This document shows positions 1 through 9,759 of a stretch of 64,000 nucleotides of DNA, one piece after another; position 1 is the stretch's first letter; every line of letters begins with the position of its first letter. The notes below the pieces were generated by a model. That model did not search any database, had not been told where the DNA came from, and worked only from the letters and a program-made list of their open reading frames with translations. The translations under genes were made by a program, and so were the position numbers. Source of the DNA: Tritrichomonas foetus (Eukaryota > Parabasalia > Tritrichomonadida > Tritrichomonadidae); NCBI GenBank assembly GCA_001839685.1, contig MLAK01000556.1:43271-107270 (forward strand), read 5' to 3'.

Positions 1-820
1 GTCTTCGAGGAAAGATGATAGTGATTAAATTATGTTTATCAATGAAAATAGGAATAAATTTATCTTCCATTTTATTTAAACTTATTTAGATTTCATTTGT
101 TCAATTCATTCCAACATTCAATCATTATTTCATTAATTAATCATTCATTCGTTAATCATTCATACATTCATTAATCATACATTCATTCATTAATCATNNN
201 NNNNNNNNNNNNNNNNNNNNNNNNNNNNNNNNNNNNNNNNNNNNNNNNNNNNNNNNNNNNNNNNNNNNNNNNNNNNNNNNNNNNNNNNNNNNNNNNNNNN
301 NNNNNNNNNNNNNNNNNNNNNNNNNNNNNNNNNNNNNNNNNNNNNNNNNNNNNNNNNNNNNNNNNNNNNNNNNNNNNNNNNNNNNNNNNNNNNNNNNNNN
401 NNNNNNNNNNNNNNNNNNNNNNNNNNNNNNNNNNNNNNNNNNNNNNNNNNNNNNNNNNNNNNNNNNNNNNNNNNNNNNNNNNNNNNNNNNNNNNNNNNNN
501 NNNNNNNNNNNNNNNNNNNNNNNNNNNNNNNNNNNNNNNNNNNNNNNNNNNNNNNNNNNNNNNNNNNNNNNNNNNNNNNNNNNNNNNNNNNNNNNNNNNN
601 NNNNNNNNNNNNNNNNCATTCATTAATCATTTATTCATTCATTAATCATTCATTTATCTATCATTACTGATGTATTCGTGAATGTCGAATCAATAGTTAT
701 ATCATTATTATGTTATTTTAGCATATATAATAGAAGAATCATTCCGAGTATTAATATTATACACTTTACTTTAAATAATAATAATAGTAATAATCAAAAA
801 GATGCGATAGCAAAATGAGT
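1..820. other. AT-rich intergenic DNA with assembly gap
   Basis: No gene is visible. A run of N from 198 to 616 is an assembly gap. Both gap edges are made of the same ATTCATTAATC-type units (about 100-197 and 617-655), so the gap lies inside a simple tandem repeat that could not be assembled. The left 100 bases and the stretch 660-820 are plain AT-rich sequence. Confidence 0.8.
100..660. repeat. ATTCATTAATC-type tandem repeat interrupted by gap
   Basis: Irregular copies of CATTCATTAAT and variants occur on both sides of the N run. The true array length is unknown because the 419-base gap may be a fixed-size or an estimated one. Confidence 0.75.
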
Positions 821-1669
821 TCATTCAATTTTTGCCGGAACTGAAGTGTCATCAAATGGCGTACGTAATCCTTTCCTTCGCTTTTTGTTGTCTGTTCTCC
901 TTCTTGCGCTTCCAATTTTTGAGATTCGTTTCAAATCGACGTACGGATCATTTTCGTCAATTTCCATTCGAGATTCAACAACTATACATTCACCAGGACC
1001 ACCTGCCATCTTTACCATTTCAGTGAGCTTTGTTTGATTGTCCTTGAAGTAGATTCCTCCACATCTGATTTTAATTTCAGCCGTGTTTGGATCAGCCAGC
1101 TTCATTAATTCTTCTTTTGCATCACCTATTGTTGCATCTTCAGGAAAATCGAATTTATATGCTTCATGCTGAAACATGAAAAGATATGATATTCGATTTT
1201 GAATGGTTTTATTTTCTTCATCATTCATTAATTCAATATTTATATGTTTTGAATATGGAATTTGAATATCTCTCATCAAAAAGTTATCTTCGAATATTTT
1301 CGAATCATAGCTGAGTATGATTTTATCGGCGGAAACTTGAAAGTGGGGGGCTATAATTGACTTGACATTCTGTATAGTAGAATTTTGATACAATGGGATG
1401 TAAATCGGCGCTGTGTTTTTGTATTGAAATCCCAATTTTCGTTTCTCAAAAGTGACTGTTATAGATTCGTTTTTCTTTGTGCCGAGCGATTTAAGTGGAG
1501 CGTTGTTGTTTAGGAAACGAAGCCTGTGAGAAAGAGAAAGCTTGACGTTACTTTCTGGTTCTTTAATTCGATGACAAATGTCTTCTTTAAGGCTCCTCAC
1601 TGTTGAATTGCCACTGACGCATGTTTCGATGTACTCCCCCGTCGGAGGGTTAAGCGTAAACTCGTGCAT
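821..1669 (-). CDS. Protein with three ubiquitin-like folds
   Basis: A 282-residue protein that reads as consecutive ubiquitin-like segments: about 1-75, 78-150 and 160-235. Each has a short strand pair, a central helix of the VRSLKEDI, VKSIIAPHF or GDAKEEL type, and a late Ile/Val-rich strand. The tail (about 236-282) is basic (SARRRTDNKKRRKG) and could be a nuclear targeting region. No Gly-Gly terminus is present, so it is unlikely to be a conjugated modifier. An adaptor or ubiquitin-mimic role is more likely, but the family is not recognised at sequence level. The start is the ATG at 1669. An AACTTTTTCA element lies 29 bases upstream. The gene is divergent from the WD40 gene. Fold call is moderate; function unknown. 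Confidence 0.75.
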   Translation of the reverse strand: MHEFTLNPPTGEYIETCVSGNSTVRSLKEDICHRIKEPESNVKLSLSHRLRFLNNNAPLKSLGTKKNESITVTFEKRKLGFQYKNTAPIYIPLYQNSTIQNVKSIIAPHFQVSADKIILSYDSKIFEDNFLMRDIQIPYSKHINIELMNDEENKTIQNRISYLFMFQHEAYKFDFPEDATIGDAKEELMKLADPNTAEIKIRCGGIYFKDNQTKLTEMVKMAGGPGECIVVESRMEIDENDPYVDLKRISKIGSARRRTDNKKRRKGLRTPFDDTSVPAKIE

Positions 1670-1697
1670 GATCGAAATGCGGATGAACTAATTCATT

Positions 1698-1706
1698 GAA
1701 AAAGTT
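1698..1706 (-). promoter_or_regulatory. ACTTTTTC-type upstream element (Ubl gene)
   Basis: On the gene strand the site reads AACTTTTTCA and ends 29 bases before the ATG. It matches the element seen upstream of about ten other genes here. Its role as a core promoter is inferred from position and recurrence. Confidence 0.4.
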
Positions 1707-2398
1707 GAACAGTGCTAAAAAAAACGTATCCTTACAGTATTCAATTATTAGCTCTAAAGAAATTTTTTGATACACTAAATAGTCATAATGAATTCAAACA
1801 ATGTCTGAAATTCATGAATTGTCAGAAATTTCCAAGATAATTATGATTTCATATAACAAGTCCCTCATCATACATTTCATTTCATATCACATTACAAAAA
1901 ACTGAATGATCTGGAAAGTAAAAGCTTTTCTTCAGGGATTTACAATTCACAGAAACCCAAGCATTTTTAATGTTTTGAAAAAGGTTTATTTCATTGAATT
2001 AAAAAAAGAATCTATGAAAATTTTATTCTTTAGATTTTAATCTCAAAATATCGTGATATTAAGACAAATAACCATATCTCAATTGAGATAAAGAGCAGCT
2101 GATCAGCGAAAATTGATTTTTTCGCCATTTTTTAAAACTTTGGGAATCTCAAAAAAATTCAATGATTTATATCATTTCATTACACAGTGAAATTTTCACA
2201 ATTTTACATTTCTTCTGAAATTTTCAATAAAATATTGCCCACAACTTTTTCCCGAAAAAGCCCAAAAATTATTGAAAAAGTTAGAAAAAGATAAACCAAA
2301 GAAAATATCGATGAATTTCAATGGAAATTTCTGTTTTCTATATTCAATGTATATTCAATAGCAATTTCATTTTTTTAATCAATTTTGATCAAATAATT

Positions 2399-2420
2399 CA
2401 CTTTTTCATTTAATTTCACA
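2399..2420 (+). promoter_or_regulatory. ACTTTTTCA element plus Inr-like TCACA
   Basis: CACTTTTTCA lies at 2399-2408 and TCACA at 2416-2420. The latter fits the trichomonad initiator TCA(+1)YW and would give a 5' UTR of about 13 bases, the very short leader typical of Trichomonas. Confidence 0.5.
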
Positions 2421-2430
2421 CAGATTTTTG

Positions 2431-3411
2431 ATGTTTGAAGCGGAGGAGCTTTTTGTTATTGATAATGCTGCTTGGAGCTTAGCTTCCACTGGAAATCCTG
2501 TAACAGTTATCGACTACAGCCCAGATGGCGCTTTAGTAGCAGTTTCAAACACTCCTGGCGAGGTTTCAATCGTCTCATCTTATGACGGCACAGTTAAACG
2601 AAAATTATCGCAAACTCGAACGCAATATCCAGTCACAGGTTGCAAATTTCACCCGAGCGAAGACAATTTAATTCTCTACGCCTGTCGTGATGGTTTTATT
2701 TTCACATTCAATATCTTACGAGGTGAAGTAACCAGTATGACTCGCCATTTAGGAAGCAATCTTTTAACTATGTCATTGGACTCTTTCGGTGAAGCCTTTG
2801 CCATCGCCTGCGCAGACGGATCAATTCGATTATATGATATCGAAAATATGCAGCGCACAAAAGCACTCATTAAAATGACAGGACGATCAATTTCCTCTCA
2901 AAGTGTAACAATATACTCTTTGATGTTCCATCCAGAGGATTCAAACATCGTTTTGAGTGCGGCGGGAAATGATCGAGTTTTGATATGGGACGTTCGGTCA
3001 GGAACATCAGAAAGATGCATCAGTGGACCACATATTCGCGGAAATGGCTTAGATATGTATGATGGGCAAATAATGACTGCCTCATGTCGTGAAAAAAAGG
3101 CAATCGAAATCTGGGACTTTGGAACAGCAAGAAAAATTAGAGATATTAATTTTGATTCTCAGATTGCTGGTGGTGACTGCACAATTACTGCTGCAAAAAT
3201 CGCGAGAAATGGTTTAGACATGTTTGCTGGTGGAGGTGGAGTCAATCTCACTCAAGCGTTCGACTATTCAAAAGGATCATTCATTGGGCAGTCATGCCAA
3301 AGTCAGTCGCCTGTTGTGTCCCTGGGTGCTTCACCATTTGGAGCATCATTTGTGAATGGATACGAAAATGGTGAAGTATCTTGTTACATGGTTCGTGTTA
3401 GACAGCCTTAA
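2431..3411 (+). CDS. WD40-repeat beta-propeller protein
   Basis: A 326-residue single-domain propeller. WD-type blade ends are visible, such as LIWDVRSG near residue 186 and EIWDFGTARK near 225, along with blade starts such as VTGCKFHPSEDN and IYSLMFHPEDSN. A TTG immediately precedes the ATG at 2431; the ATG is chosen because an initiator-like TCACA sits 13 bases upstream and the TTG adds only one residue. The last blade contains a Gly-rich AGGGGVN loop. There is no signal peptide or membrane segment. It is probably a cytosolic or nuclear scaffold. The subfamily cannot be named from sequence alone. Confidence 0.85.
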   Translation: MFEAEELFVIDNAAWSLASTGNPVTVIDYSPDGALVAVSNTPGEVSIVSSYDGTVKRKLSQTRTQYPVTGCKFHPSEDNLILYACRDGFIFTFNILRGEVTSMTRHLGSNLLTMSLDSFGEAFAIACADGSIRLYDIENMQRTKALIKMTGRSISSQSVTIYSLMFHPEDSNIVLSAAGNDRVLIWDVRSGTSERCISGPHIRGNGLDMYDGQIMTASCREKKAIEIWDFGTARKIRDINFDSQIAGGDCTITAAKIARNGLDMFAGGGGVNLTQAFDYSKGSFIGQSCQSQSPVVSLGASPFGASFVNGYENGEVSCYMVRVRQP

Positions 3412-3966
3412 ATGTGATATAAATATCTTGCAAATTTTTATTTGTTTCTCTGATATATTTATTTACATTTTTTTCCCCTTTTTGAAATGTCGATTTTCAA
3501 TTAGAATAAATAAATAACCAGATTATGATAATAAATGATTCTTATGAAACTTGGATAAATGATTTTAAAGCAATTCACTCAGGGATTGAGTAATATTTTA
3601 GCCTGTTATTATATTTTTATATATTTGAGGTGATCATTTCCGGTTTGAAATTTATTCAGAAAGAACAAATATCAAATGAATAGCAATCATTATAAGCTTT
3701 ATTATATTCGTGAAATGGATGTTTCAATGAAATTACAAAACATTCAAGCTTTTTTTCACTATACTTCAGACGGCAGACGAACTTTCTCTGATATAAAAAA
3801 GAAATTTTATGTGTTTTATCGAGGAAAAATGGAATGAGTATTTGTTTAATTCGTAAAGTTGTTCATTTTAGTCTCTTCGAGACCATCATGTCGAACTTTT
3901 TATCAATGATGAAATATATATGTATATATTTATAAGAAATTAAATTTGAGCAAAAATGACATATTT
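3412..3966. other. Convergent intergenic spacer
   Basis: This 555-bp spacer lies between the 3' ends of the WD40 gene (+) and the large repeat protein gene (-). It is AT-rich with TATATA stretches near 3910-3930. No coding or RNA signal was seen. Confidence 0.6.
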
Positions 3967-6900
3967 TTATTCTAAATCCTGTAAAGATACTGTTTTGATT
4001 GGTGGAGGTCCAGCGTCCGGATCATTTCCAAAGCAGAAAAGTAAATCCAAGAGTATTTCGGTATCGGCTGTCAGCATAACGGCTTTTTCTTCATGTTTTC
4101 TTGGATTTGTAATTTGTTTCAGTGTCATTAAACCTTTCACAATTGAGTCAAAGCGTTCAATGAAGGCAGGACATCCTCCACACGTGTCATTTGTAATAAC
4201 TATGTTCTTGTGTGAGTCACTATCCTCGAAAGTAACTTCAAGTGCACAATCAGAGAACTTAGAGTAGCATTTCCCTGTAACAGAGATCCTTGTAAACGAA
4301 GTTGAAACAAAATAATCATCGTTTAAAGAATTAATTAACGATTCGAGCTTGTTTGGTGAACCTAATGACTTTCCTTTCGATGACTTTCGACTCAGAGTAC
4401 TTGAATTCATCTTTGTACCTTTTGTTGGTAGTTCGATAGGTGTCTTAGTAGATACACATTTTAATGATTTATTTGAACTGACTATTTCCTTTTGATTTAC
4501 CTGATAAACTTGACTAACCCGTCTTTTATAATTCTTATTATTTACCTTTTTAATCATTTGATTAAAGTTGCCCGACTCTTCAACTGATATGATAAATTGG
4601 CACTTTTCTATTGCTTGAATCACAATTTCAGACAAGGATACTCCTTCATGAGTTATATTATTCATTTTATCGATATGATCAATCACTAATAAAGTTGTAT
4701 CGAAACCAAAAATTTCACCAATACAGCGCGGCATTTCAAAAATGCATTTTATGAATTCTTCCACGTTTGGAGAATGATATAATTCTTGCAGATGTGTTAA
4801 AAGATGATCAACTGATCTCATTGGCATTCGTAAATAATCTTGTGAAGATATTGGTTTGGGTAGCTTCTTCACACGCGGTACTGTCAAAAGAGTATCAAAC
4901 GCTTTAGTGAGTGAATTTGCGAAGAGTTCAAGATCATTACGTTGGGCAAGAATCGCATCAACAACTCTTGATGAAACATATTTATAGATTTTTTCTTTAT
5001 TACTTGTCCAATTACTTGTTTGATTGTTCATTGTAGTTCTTGTATTAAATGAAACAACAAAGATAGATTTAAATACTCCATGGTTAGTTAAATAAATAAG
5101 TGATTCCAAAAATAGTGATCGCAAAAATGTTGTTTTTCCGGAATATCTTGGTCCTAAAATAACTGCTCGTAAATTCAAGTTAGGAGCAAGACCATCAGTT
5201 ATTATGAATTTATGAAGAGCCATTCTTGCTGACTTAATAAGTCCATTCAGATCAGTATCCATTTCATGCTCAATGTAATTTTGATACATGGCTTGATCAT
5301 TATTTTGTTCAAAAGAAATATGATTTGTACCTTTCCTGTTAATATTATTTTTATTTTTAATATTGTTATCTTCATTTAATTTAATCATGAATGATTTATT
5401 TCTTCGATCTTTTGTGTTTCTACGATTTAATTTATTTTCACTTCTCATTGATGCAATTACAGCATCTAAAGTTCTCCAAATATTTTCATCTGTGCAAGTT
5501 TGATCATAGAGACGCCAAACTTTTGTAATCCAATTTCGTTTTTGTACTGCTTGAAGCCTTCCAATCCGTCCCAACATACGTCTATTTTGTGAAGAAAATT
5601 GATCAAATTGTGTTTCGAACAAATCACCACCCGATGCACCAAAATCTAGTTGTTTATGAATTTTCTTATTAAAATCAGGGCCATCTCGAAATACAGAGTA
5701 TGCATTTGTTCCGACTGAAAAGTTGTCGTTATCAAAACAATCTCCATAATTATCTAGATCTCCTGTAAATGTGACATGTGATGCGTATGATTCATTATCA
5801 TCTTTTGGCAAATCATCAGTATTATCAAATTCTGTTGCTATTGAAGTAACACTGTATTCATCAAAGTCTTTATCAATATGTGATTTTATTGGTCTTCTAG
5901 CTGGGAACATGTCACTGTGTTGATGTTTATTATTTTTAATTTTATTTAATGTAGTAAGTGAATTTCTGGTCTTTTTAGGTTTATTATTATTTTTATCATC
6001 GATTTTATTCGTTGTATTTGATTCTTGTTTCAATAATTTGCCATGACCTGCACCTTTATTAATTGTTATCATTAATTTCTTATTGTTGTCATCATTAAAA
6101 TCTTTATTATTTTGCAAATCGTTTGAATTCTGGTTGTTATGGATTTGGTTATCGTTGAATTCATCGTCAGATTGGAAATCATCAGAATTGTAGATTGCAC
6201 CTCTGTGTTTGCCTTGTAGTTTGTTTATCTTTCTTCTTAAATTGTCGTTTTCTTCGTCATATTCATATTCATATTTGTATTCTTCATTTTCATCCTTTTT
6301 ATTTTGAGAGTTCGTGAGATTTCTATCATCATCAGAGTAATAATACTCAAATTCATATTCTCCATTTTCATTTTTAACTCTCCTCTTTTTTCTAATAGAA
6401 TTAACATGGTTATTTTTATCTTTTGATAGATCATCATCATCATCATCATCATCCTTATATTCATATTCCCCATTTTTATTTTTGACCCTTGTTTTCTTCT
6501 TTAATAATTCTTCTTCGTTATCATTGTCATTTTGATGATTGTCATCTTCATTATCATAATAGTGGTATTCATAATCACCATTTCCATTTTTAACTTTTAT
6601 TTTTTTCTTGGAAGGTTTTGTTTTATTTCCCTTTATATCATTGCTATTATCTTTATCATTGTCGTAATATTGATATTCATATTCGCCAATTGAGTTTTTA
6701 ATTCTTCTCTTTTTCTTTGATTTATTTTCATTTGGTCTGAATAGATTTTCATTATCTTCATCATATTCATACCCACATTCGACATTTCCGTTTTTAATTT
6801 TCTTCCGTTTCTTTAATCCTTCATCGTAATCATAGTATTGGTATTCATATTCCCCTTTATCATTTTTGACTTTTCTTTTTCTTTTTAGTACATTATCATT

Positions 6901-8313
6901 GCTTTCATTTTTTACATTTGATACTTCATTTTCATTGTTTTCATTTTCATTGTTTTCATCTTCATTTATTTCATTCGGTGTTTCATTTTCATCATTATAA
7001 TATTCATATTCATATTCGCCAAATTCATTTTTAATTCTATGCTTTTTATTGTCAAATTCATTGTATCTTCCATTTAAGCGTATATCTTTAGAATTTTCAT
7101 TATCATCATTAGCGTCATAGTAATATTCATACTCATATTCACCATTTTCATTTTTAATTTTCCTTCTACTTCTGTTCCTTAAATTGTCATTATTAATAAT
7201 GTTGCTATCGTTATTAGACTCATTTTTATCATCATATTCATCATCAAGTAATTGTTGAGGTGATGTTTCATCATCTTCATTCGAATATTCGTATTCATAT
7301 TCACCATTTTCATTTTTAATTCGACGTTTCTTTCTCGAATCATCAAGAACTATTCCAGTATTTTCATTATAATTATCAACATCAAATTCATCACTGGGGT
7401 AATATTCATACATTTCTTGACCTTCATCATTCAATATTTTCCGTTTCTTTCGCTTTCTATTGTTTTCGTCTTTATTTAAGACATCACTTTGAATATTTTT
7501 ATTGACATCTGTGTTATTTGCATAAAGTTCACTATTTTCATCTGTTTGATTATTATCATAGTACTCATATTCATATTCGCCATTTACATTTTTTACTTTT
7601 CTTTTTCTTTTTATATCATTTCTATTTGAATGTGATTTATTTCCATTTTGATCTGAGTTTAATTTAGAAAAGCCTGCATCATCGTTGTCACTATTTGAAC
7701 CTTCATCTAGTAATACAATTTCATTGTTTAGATCATTAGAATCATCGCTTAATATATCATCATTTTTTTCGTTTTTTAGATTTTTATTTTTGTCATTATT
7801 TTTGTTTTCATCATTATTTTCATTTTTTTCAAAAAAGTCATCATCATTAATTAAAATGCCTCTTGTCATGAAATCACCATTGTCCCCAAGTGGTCCTGGT
7901 CCATTAAAAACTGATCCAACTCCGATGAACTCATCTTTTTTTGATGATGTTTCTTCTGAATTTCCACTGAATTGTTTTTTCCGTGCAATTTCCATTTTTT
8001 GCTGATCTGTCAAAATACTTTCATCAGTGTCAGTGTCAGTGTCATATTCGGTTTCAACATCGTTTTGTTTATTTGCTAATGAATCCAATCGCTTTTTTTT
8101 TCCTTCATCAGTGAGATCGAGAAAATTTGCTGGACTTGGAAGTGAAAGACGAAGGTTTGGATTGAATCGTCTCCTCATAAATGGTGTTTCGATTTCATCG
8201 GGTGAAAGAATGACTAGAGATGGGACAATTTCGGCTGAGGGTTTTCTTGAGGAAGTGGAAGATGCATCAGATTTGTTTTTCTTTAATGATCTTCGTCTTC
8301 CAAAATTCTTCAT
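3967..8313 (-). CDS. Disordered GEYEYEYY-repeat protein with P-loop NTPase domain
   Basis: A 1,448-residue protein. Residues 1-230 are disordered, Ser/Asp/Asn-rich and basic at the N-terminus. Residues about 235-690 hold 12 imperfect copies of a unit: a basic head (KKRRIKN type), then GEYEYEYY, then an acidic Asn/Asp linker of 15-40 residues. About 690-1030 is again low complexity with islands of ordered sequence. A P-loop NTPase-like domain follows: Walker A GPRYSGKTT near residue 1055, a candidate Walker B LLVIDHID near 1207, and an ordered tail to the C-terminus. The NTPase part recalls AAA+/STAND folds, but no arginine finger or sensor motif can be assigned. No family is recognised. The start is ATG 8313, the first in frame. 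Confidence 0.8.
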   Translation of the reverse strand: MKNFGRRRSLKKNKSDASSTSSRKPSAEIVPSLVILSPDEIETPFMRRRFNPNLRLSLPSPANFLDLTDEGKKKRLDSLANKQNDVETEYDTDTDTDESILTDQQKMEIARKKQFSGNSEETSSKKDEFIGVGSVFNGPGPLGDNGDFMTRGILINDDDFFEKNENNDENKNNDKNKNLKNEKNDDILSDDSNDLNNEIVLLDEGSNSDNDDAGFSKLNSDQNGNKSHSNRNDIKRKRKVKNVNGEYEYEYYDNNQTDENSELYANNTDVNKNIQSDVLNKDENNRKRKKRKILNDEGQEMYEYYPSDEFDVDNYNENTGIVLDDSRKKRRIKNENGEYEYEYSNEDDETSPQQLLDDEYDDKNESNNDSNIINNDNLRNRSRRKIKNENGEYEYEYYYDANDDNENSKDIRLNGRYNEFDNKKHRIKNEFGEYEYEYYNDENETPNEINEDENNENENNENEVSNVKNESNDNVLKRKRKVKNDKGEYEYQYYDYDEGLKKRKKIKNGNVECGYEYDEDNENLFRPNENKSKKKRRIKNSIGEYEYQYYDNDKDNSNDIKGNKTKPSKKKIKVKNGNGDYEYHYYDNEDDNHQNDNDNEEELLKKKTRVKNKNGEYEYKDDDDDDDDLSKDKNNHVNSIRKKRRVKNENGEYEFEYYYSDDDRNLTNSQNKKDENEEYKYEYEYDEENDNLRRKINKLQGKHRGAIYNSDDFQSDDEFNDNQIHNNQNSNDLQNNKDFNDDNNKKLMITINKGAGHGKLLKQESNTTNKIDDKNNNKPKKTRNSLTTLNKIKNNKHQHSDMFPARRPIKSHIDKDFDEYSVTSIATEFDNTDDLPKDDNESYASHVTFTGDLDNYGDCFDNDNFSVGTNAYSVFRDGPDFNKKIHKQLDFGASGGDLFETQFDQFSSQNRRMLGRIGRLQAVQKRNWITKVWRLYDQTCTDENIWRTLDAVIASMRSENKLNRRNTKDRRNKSFMIKLNEDNNIKNKNNINRKGTNHISFEQNNDQAMYQNYIEHEMDTDLNGLIKSARMALHKFIITDGLAPNLNLRAVILGPRYSGKTTFLRSLFLESLIYLTNHGVFKSIFVVSFNTRTTMNNQTSNWTSNKEKIYKYVSSRVVDAILAQRNDLELFANSLTKAFDTLLTVPRVKKLPKPISSQDYLRMPMRSVDHLLTHLQELYHSPNVEEFIKCIFEMPRCIGEIFGFDTTLLVIDHIDKMNNITHEGVSLSEIVIQAIEKCQFIISVEESGNFNQMIKKVNNKNYKRRVSQVYQVNQKEIVSSNKSLKCVSTKTPIELPTKGTKMNSSTLSRKSSKGKSLGSPNKLESLINSLNDDYFVSTSFTRISVTGKCYSKFSDCALEVTFEDSDSHKNIVITNDTCGGCPAFIERFDSIVKGLMTLKQITNPRKHEEKAVMLTADTEILLDLLFCFGNDPDAGPPPIKTVSLQDLE
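6240..7620 (-). repeat. 12-copy coding repeat, basic head + GEYEYEYY
   Basis: The repeat is internal to the large protein gene. The best conserved core translates as (K/R)(I/V)KNxNGEYEYEYY. Two copies are degenerate (one with GQEMYEYY, one with VECGYEY) and the last lacks the basic head. The DNA repeats are diverged by many synonymous changes, so this is an old array held by selection on the protein rather than a recent expansion. Confidence 0.85.
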
Positions 8314-8736
8314 TTATTTGAGGAGAATTTAAAGCGTTATATGGTCTTTCCCCGTTAAGTGACCAGATATAATTTGTAAAAGTTGCACCAATATCAATAA
8401 AGTGAAGATTGCATATCAATAAATAAATTGATACAATTGTCTCTTAACCTAGTGTATATATTATGATATTATGAATTTGATGTGGTATTTTCAAAATACT
8501 AATATAAGTTTTATTTACAATTACCTAAAATGTGAATATCGAATAATGTCTGACGTATGAGGCCAAGTAATATTGTTAACATAAGGCATTGAGGCAGAAG
8601 TATATGATATTTCGAGATAGCAACCTTCAGATGAAATCTATCTCATTTAATGCATCTGTCTGGATGAATTATGAAATGACCAGATTTAAATTCAATGGTT
8701 CATTAAGTTTCAATTTTTCTATACTCTATCGGCAGA
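8314..8736. other. Divergent promoter region
   Basis: This 423-bp AT-rich spacer lies between the large repeat protein gene (-) and the RING gene (+). It contains TATATGGTC at 8338-8346. No ACTTTTTCA element is obvious on either side. No ORF or RNA gene. Confidence 0.5.
8338..8346 (-). promoter_or_regulatory. GACCATATA element
   Basis: On the gene strand it reads GACCATATA, about 25 bases upstream of ATG 8313. Identical 9-mers occur upstream of the eL33, dynein and propeller genes (9353, 12194, 31504). Function is inferred only from recurrence. Confidence 0.3.
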
Positions 8737-8997
8737 ATGTCAAAACAAATCATAATTCCTAGTTCCTCCGACGATGAAGTCTCAGAAACACAACGTCCAA
8801 ATGCAAAAGAATATAGAAGACAAAACTACCTAATTTTATGCAAAATGTGTCTCGAAAGAAGAGTTGGATTAATTTTTATTCCATGCCGTCACGCCTGTTT
8901 GTGTGAAAGCTGCTATGATAAAATGTCAGTTCCAAAAGCATGTCCAATGTGCGATAGATGTGTCTTTCGTACATACGAAGTTCGAATAGAAGATTAA
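8737..8997 (+). CDS. Small stand-alone RING finger protein (IAP/MDM2-like C3HC4)
   Basis: An 86-residue protein: an acidic Ser-rich N-terminus (SSSDDEVSE), then a C-terminal RING finger. Cysteines follow C-x2-C-x11-C-x-H-x3-C-x2-C-x10-C-x2-C, with the IPCRH knuckle typical of the C-terminal RINGs of IAP, MUL1 and related E3 ligases. The final residues after the last Cys (VFRTYEVRIED) match the extra C-terminal strand that such RINGs use to dimerise. It is predicted to be an E3 ubiquitin ligase module that works in a complex or as a homodimer. No substrate-binding domain is present. The start ATG 8737 is the first after in-frame stops. Confidence 0.85.
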   Translation: MSKQIIIPSSSDDEVSETQRPNAKEYRRQNYLILCKMCLERRVGLIFIPCRHACLCESCYDKMSVPKACPMCDRCVFRTYEVRIED

Positions 8998-9352
8998 GGA
9001 ATTTCATTTGTCTCCTTCTATTCAATACTTGTCTCTTCACTTCAATGTGAGCAAATAAATTTATAATGTAATAACCAATTATCAGCTCAATAAACTCAGA
9101 TTTGAATGAAAAAAGATTATTCAAATGATGAAAATCCAATCGATCAGCTTCATTTATTAGTAAGTTCGATCATATTAAATATTACTATTATCCTATCAAT
9201 ATAAGATCATGGAAACATATATTTATAAGTTTTTTCTAAATCAAGTTGATTCATGAAGATATAATTCTAAACGTAAATCACTGAATTTATTGATTTTTAT
9301 TGACTTTTTGTGGTTATAAATGTCCGAATATTTTCCATTTGTGATGGTTTTT

Positions 9353-9361
9353 GACCATATA
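9353..9361 (+). promoter_or_regulatory. GACCATATA element (eL33)
   Basis: An exact 9-base match to sites at 8338 (-), 12194 (-) and 31504 (+). It lies 80 bases upstream of the eL33 ATG. Confidence 0.3.
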
Positions 9362-9432
9362 TAGTCTTAAAAAGTCAAATAGAAATTTGGTAGGAAAGTG
9401 AAACAATTTGAAGAAAAAGCGGTTATACTTGG

Positions 9433-9437
9433 CCTTT
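9433..9437 (+). promoter_or_regulatory. CCTTT start-site motif (M5-like)
   Basis: CCTTT ends four bases before the ATG of the ribosomal protein gene. In T. vaginalis a CCTTT motif (M5) overlaps the transcription start in genes that lack the classical Inr, so this placement is a good fit and implies a 5' UTR of only a few bases. Confidence 0.5.
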
Positions 9438-9441
9438 CGAA

Positions 9442-9759
9442 ATGTCTGCTTCAGAACCAAAACTTTGGGTTTCCGCTACCTTCACATCATTCCGCCGTAA
9501 CAAACGCCAAATCAACCCAGCTCAAGCTCTTCTCAAGATCGATGGCGTCAACTCAAAAGAAGAAGCTGAATTTTATGTCGGCAAAAAGGTTTTATCACCA
9601 AACAAGGGCAAATCAACCGAAGGAAAACCAGAAAACTGGGGTGTTATCACACAAGTTCACGGAAACAGTGGTGTTGTTCGTGCCAAGTTCCCACGCAATC
9701 TCCCACCAGCATTTTTGGGATCAAACGTTCGCGTTTTCCTTTTCCCAAGTAACATCTAA
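9442..9759 (+). CDS. RPL35A: 60S ribosomal protein eL33 (L35Ae)
   Basis: A 105-residue protein covering the whole L35Ae family: N-terminal LWVSATFTSFRRNKRQ, the conserved ALLKIDGVNSKEEAEFYVGKK core, the WGVITQVHGNSGVVRAKFPRNLP segment, and the terminal NVRVFLFPSNI strand. It sits on the large ribosomal subunit near the exit side of tRNA. Length is normal for the family and there is no intron. Codons are more often C-ending than in the neighbouring genes, as expected for a strongly expressed gene. The start ATG follows CCTTT by four bases. Confidence 0.97.
   Translation: MSASEPKLWVSATFTSFRRNKRQINPAQALLKIDGVNSKEEAEFYVGKKVLSPNKGKSTEGKPENWGVITQVHGNSGVVRAKFPRNLPPAFLGSNVRVFLFPSNI

Larger units (their letters stand above)
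1670..2430. other. Divergent intergenic region with two promoters
   Basis: This 760-bp AT-rich spacer separates the Ubl gene (-) and the WD40 gene (+). Each end carries the ACTTTTTCA element near the start codon. The middle (about 1750-2390) shows no ORF with coding character, no RNA gene and no repeat. Confidence 0.6.
8998..9441. other. Spacer with eL33 promoter
   Basis: A 444-bp AT-rich spacer. The right end holds GACCATATA (9353-9361) and CCTTT (9433-9437). No ORF is worth calling. Confidence 0.5.

Noticed and set aside
198..616. Open frames across the N gap
   Set aside because: They are made of undetermined bases only.
6237..6473. Met/Ile-rich 78-codon frame inside the repeat protein gene
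   Set aside because: Shadow of the ATC/ATT-rich acidic coding repeat.
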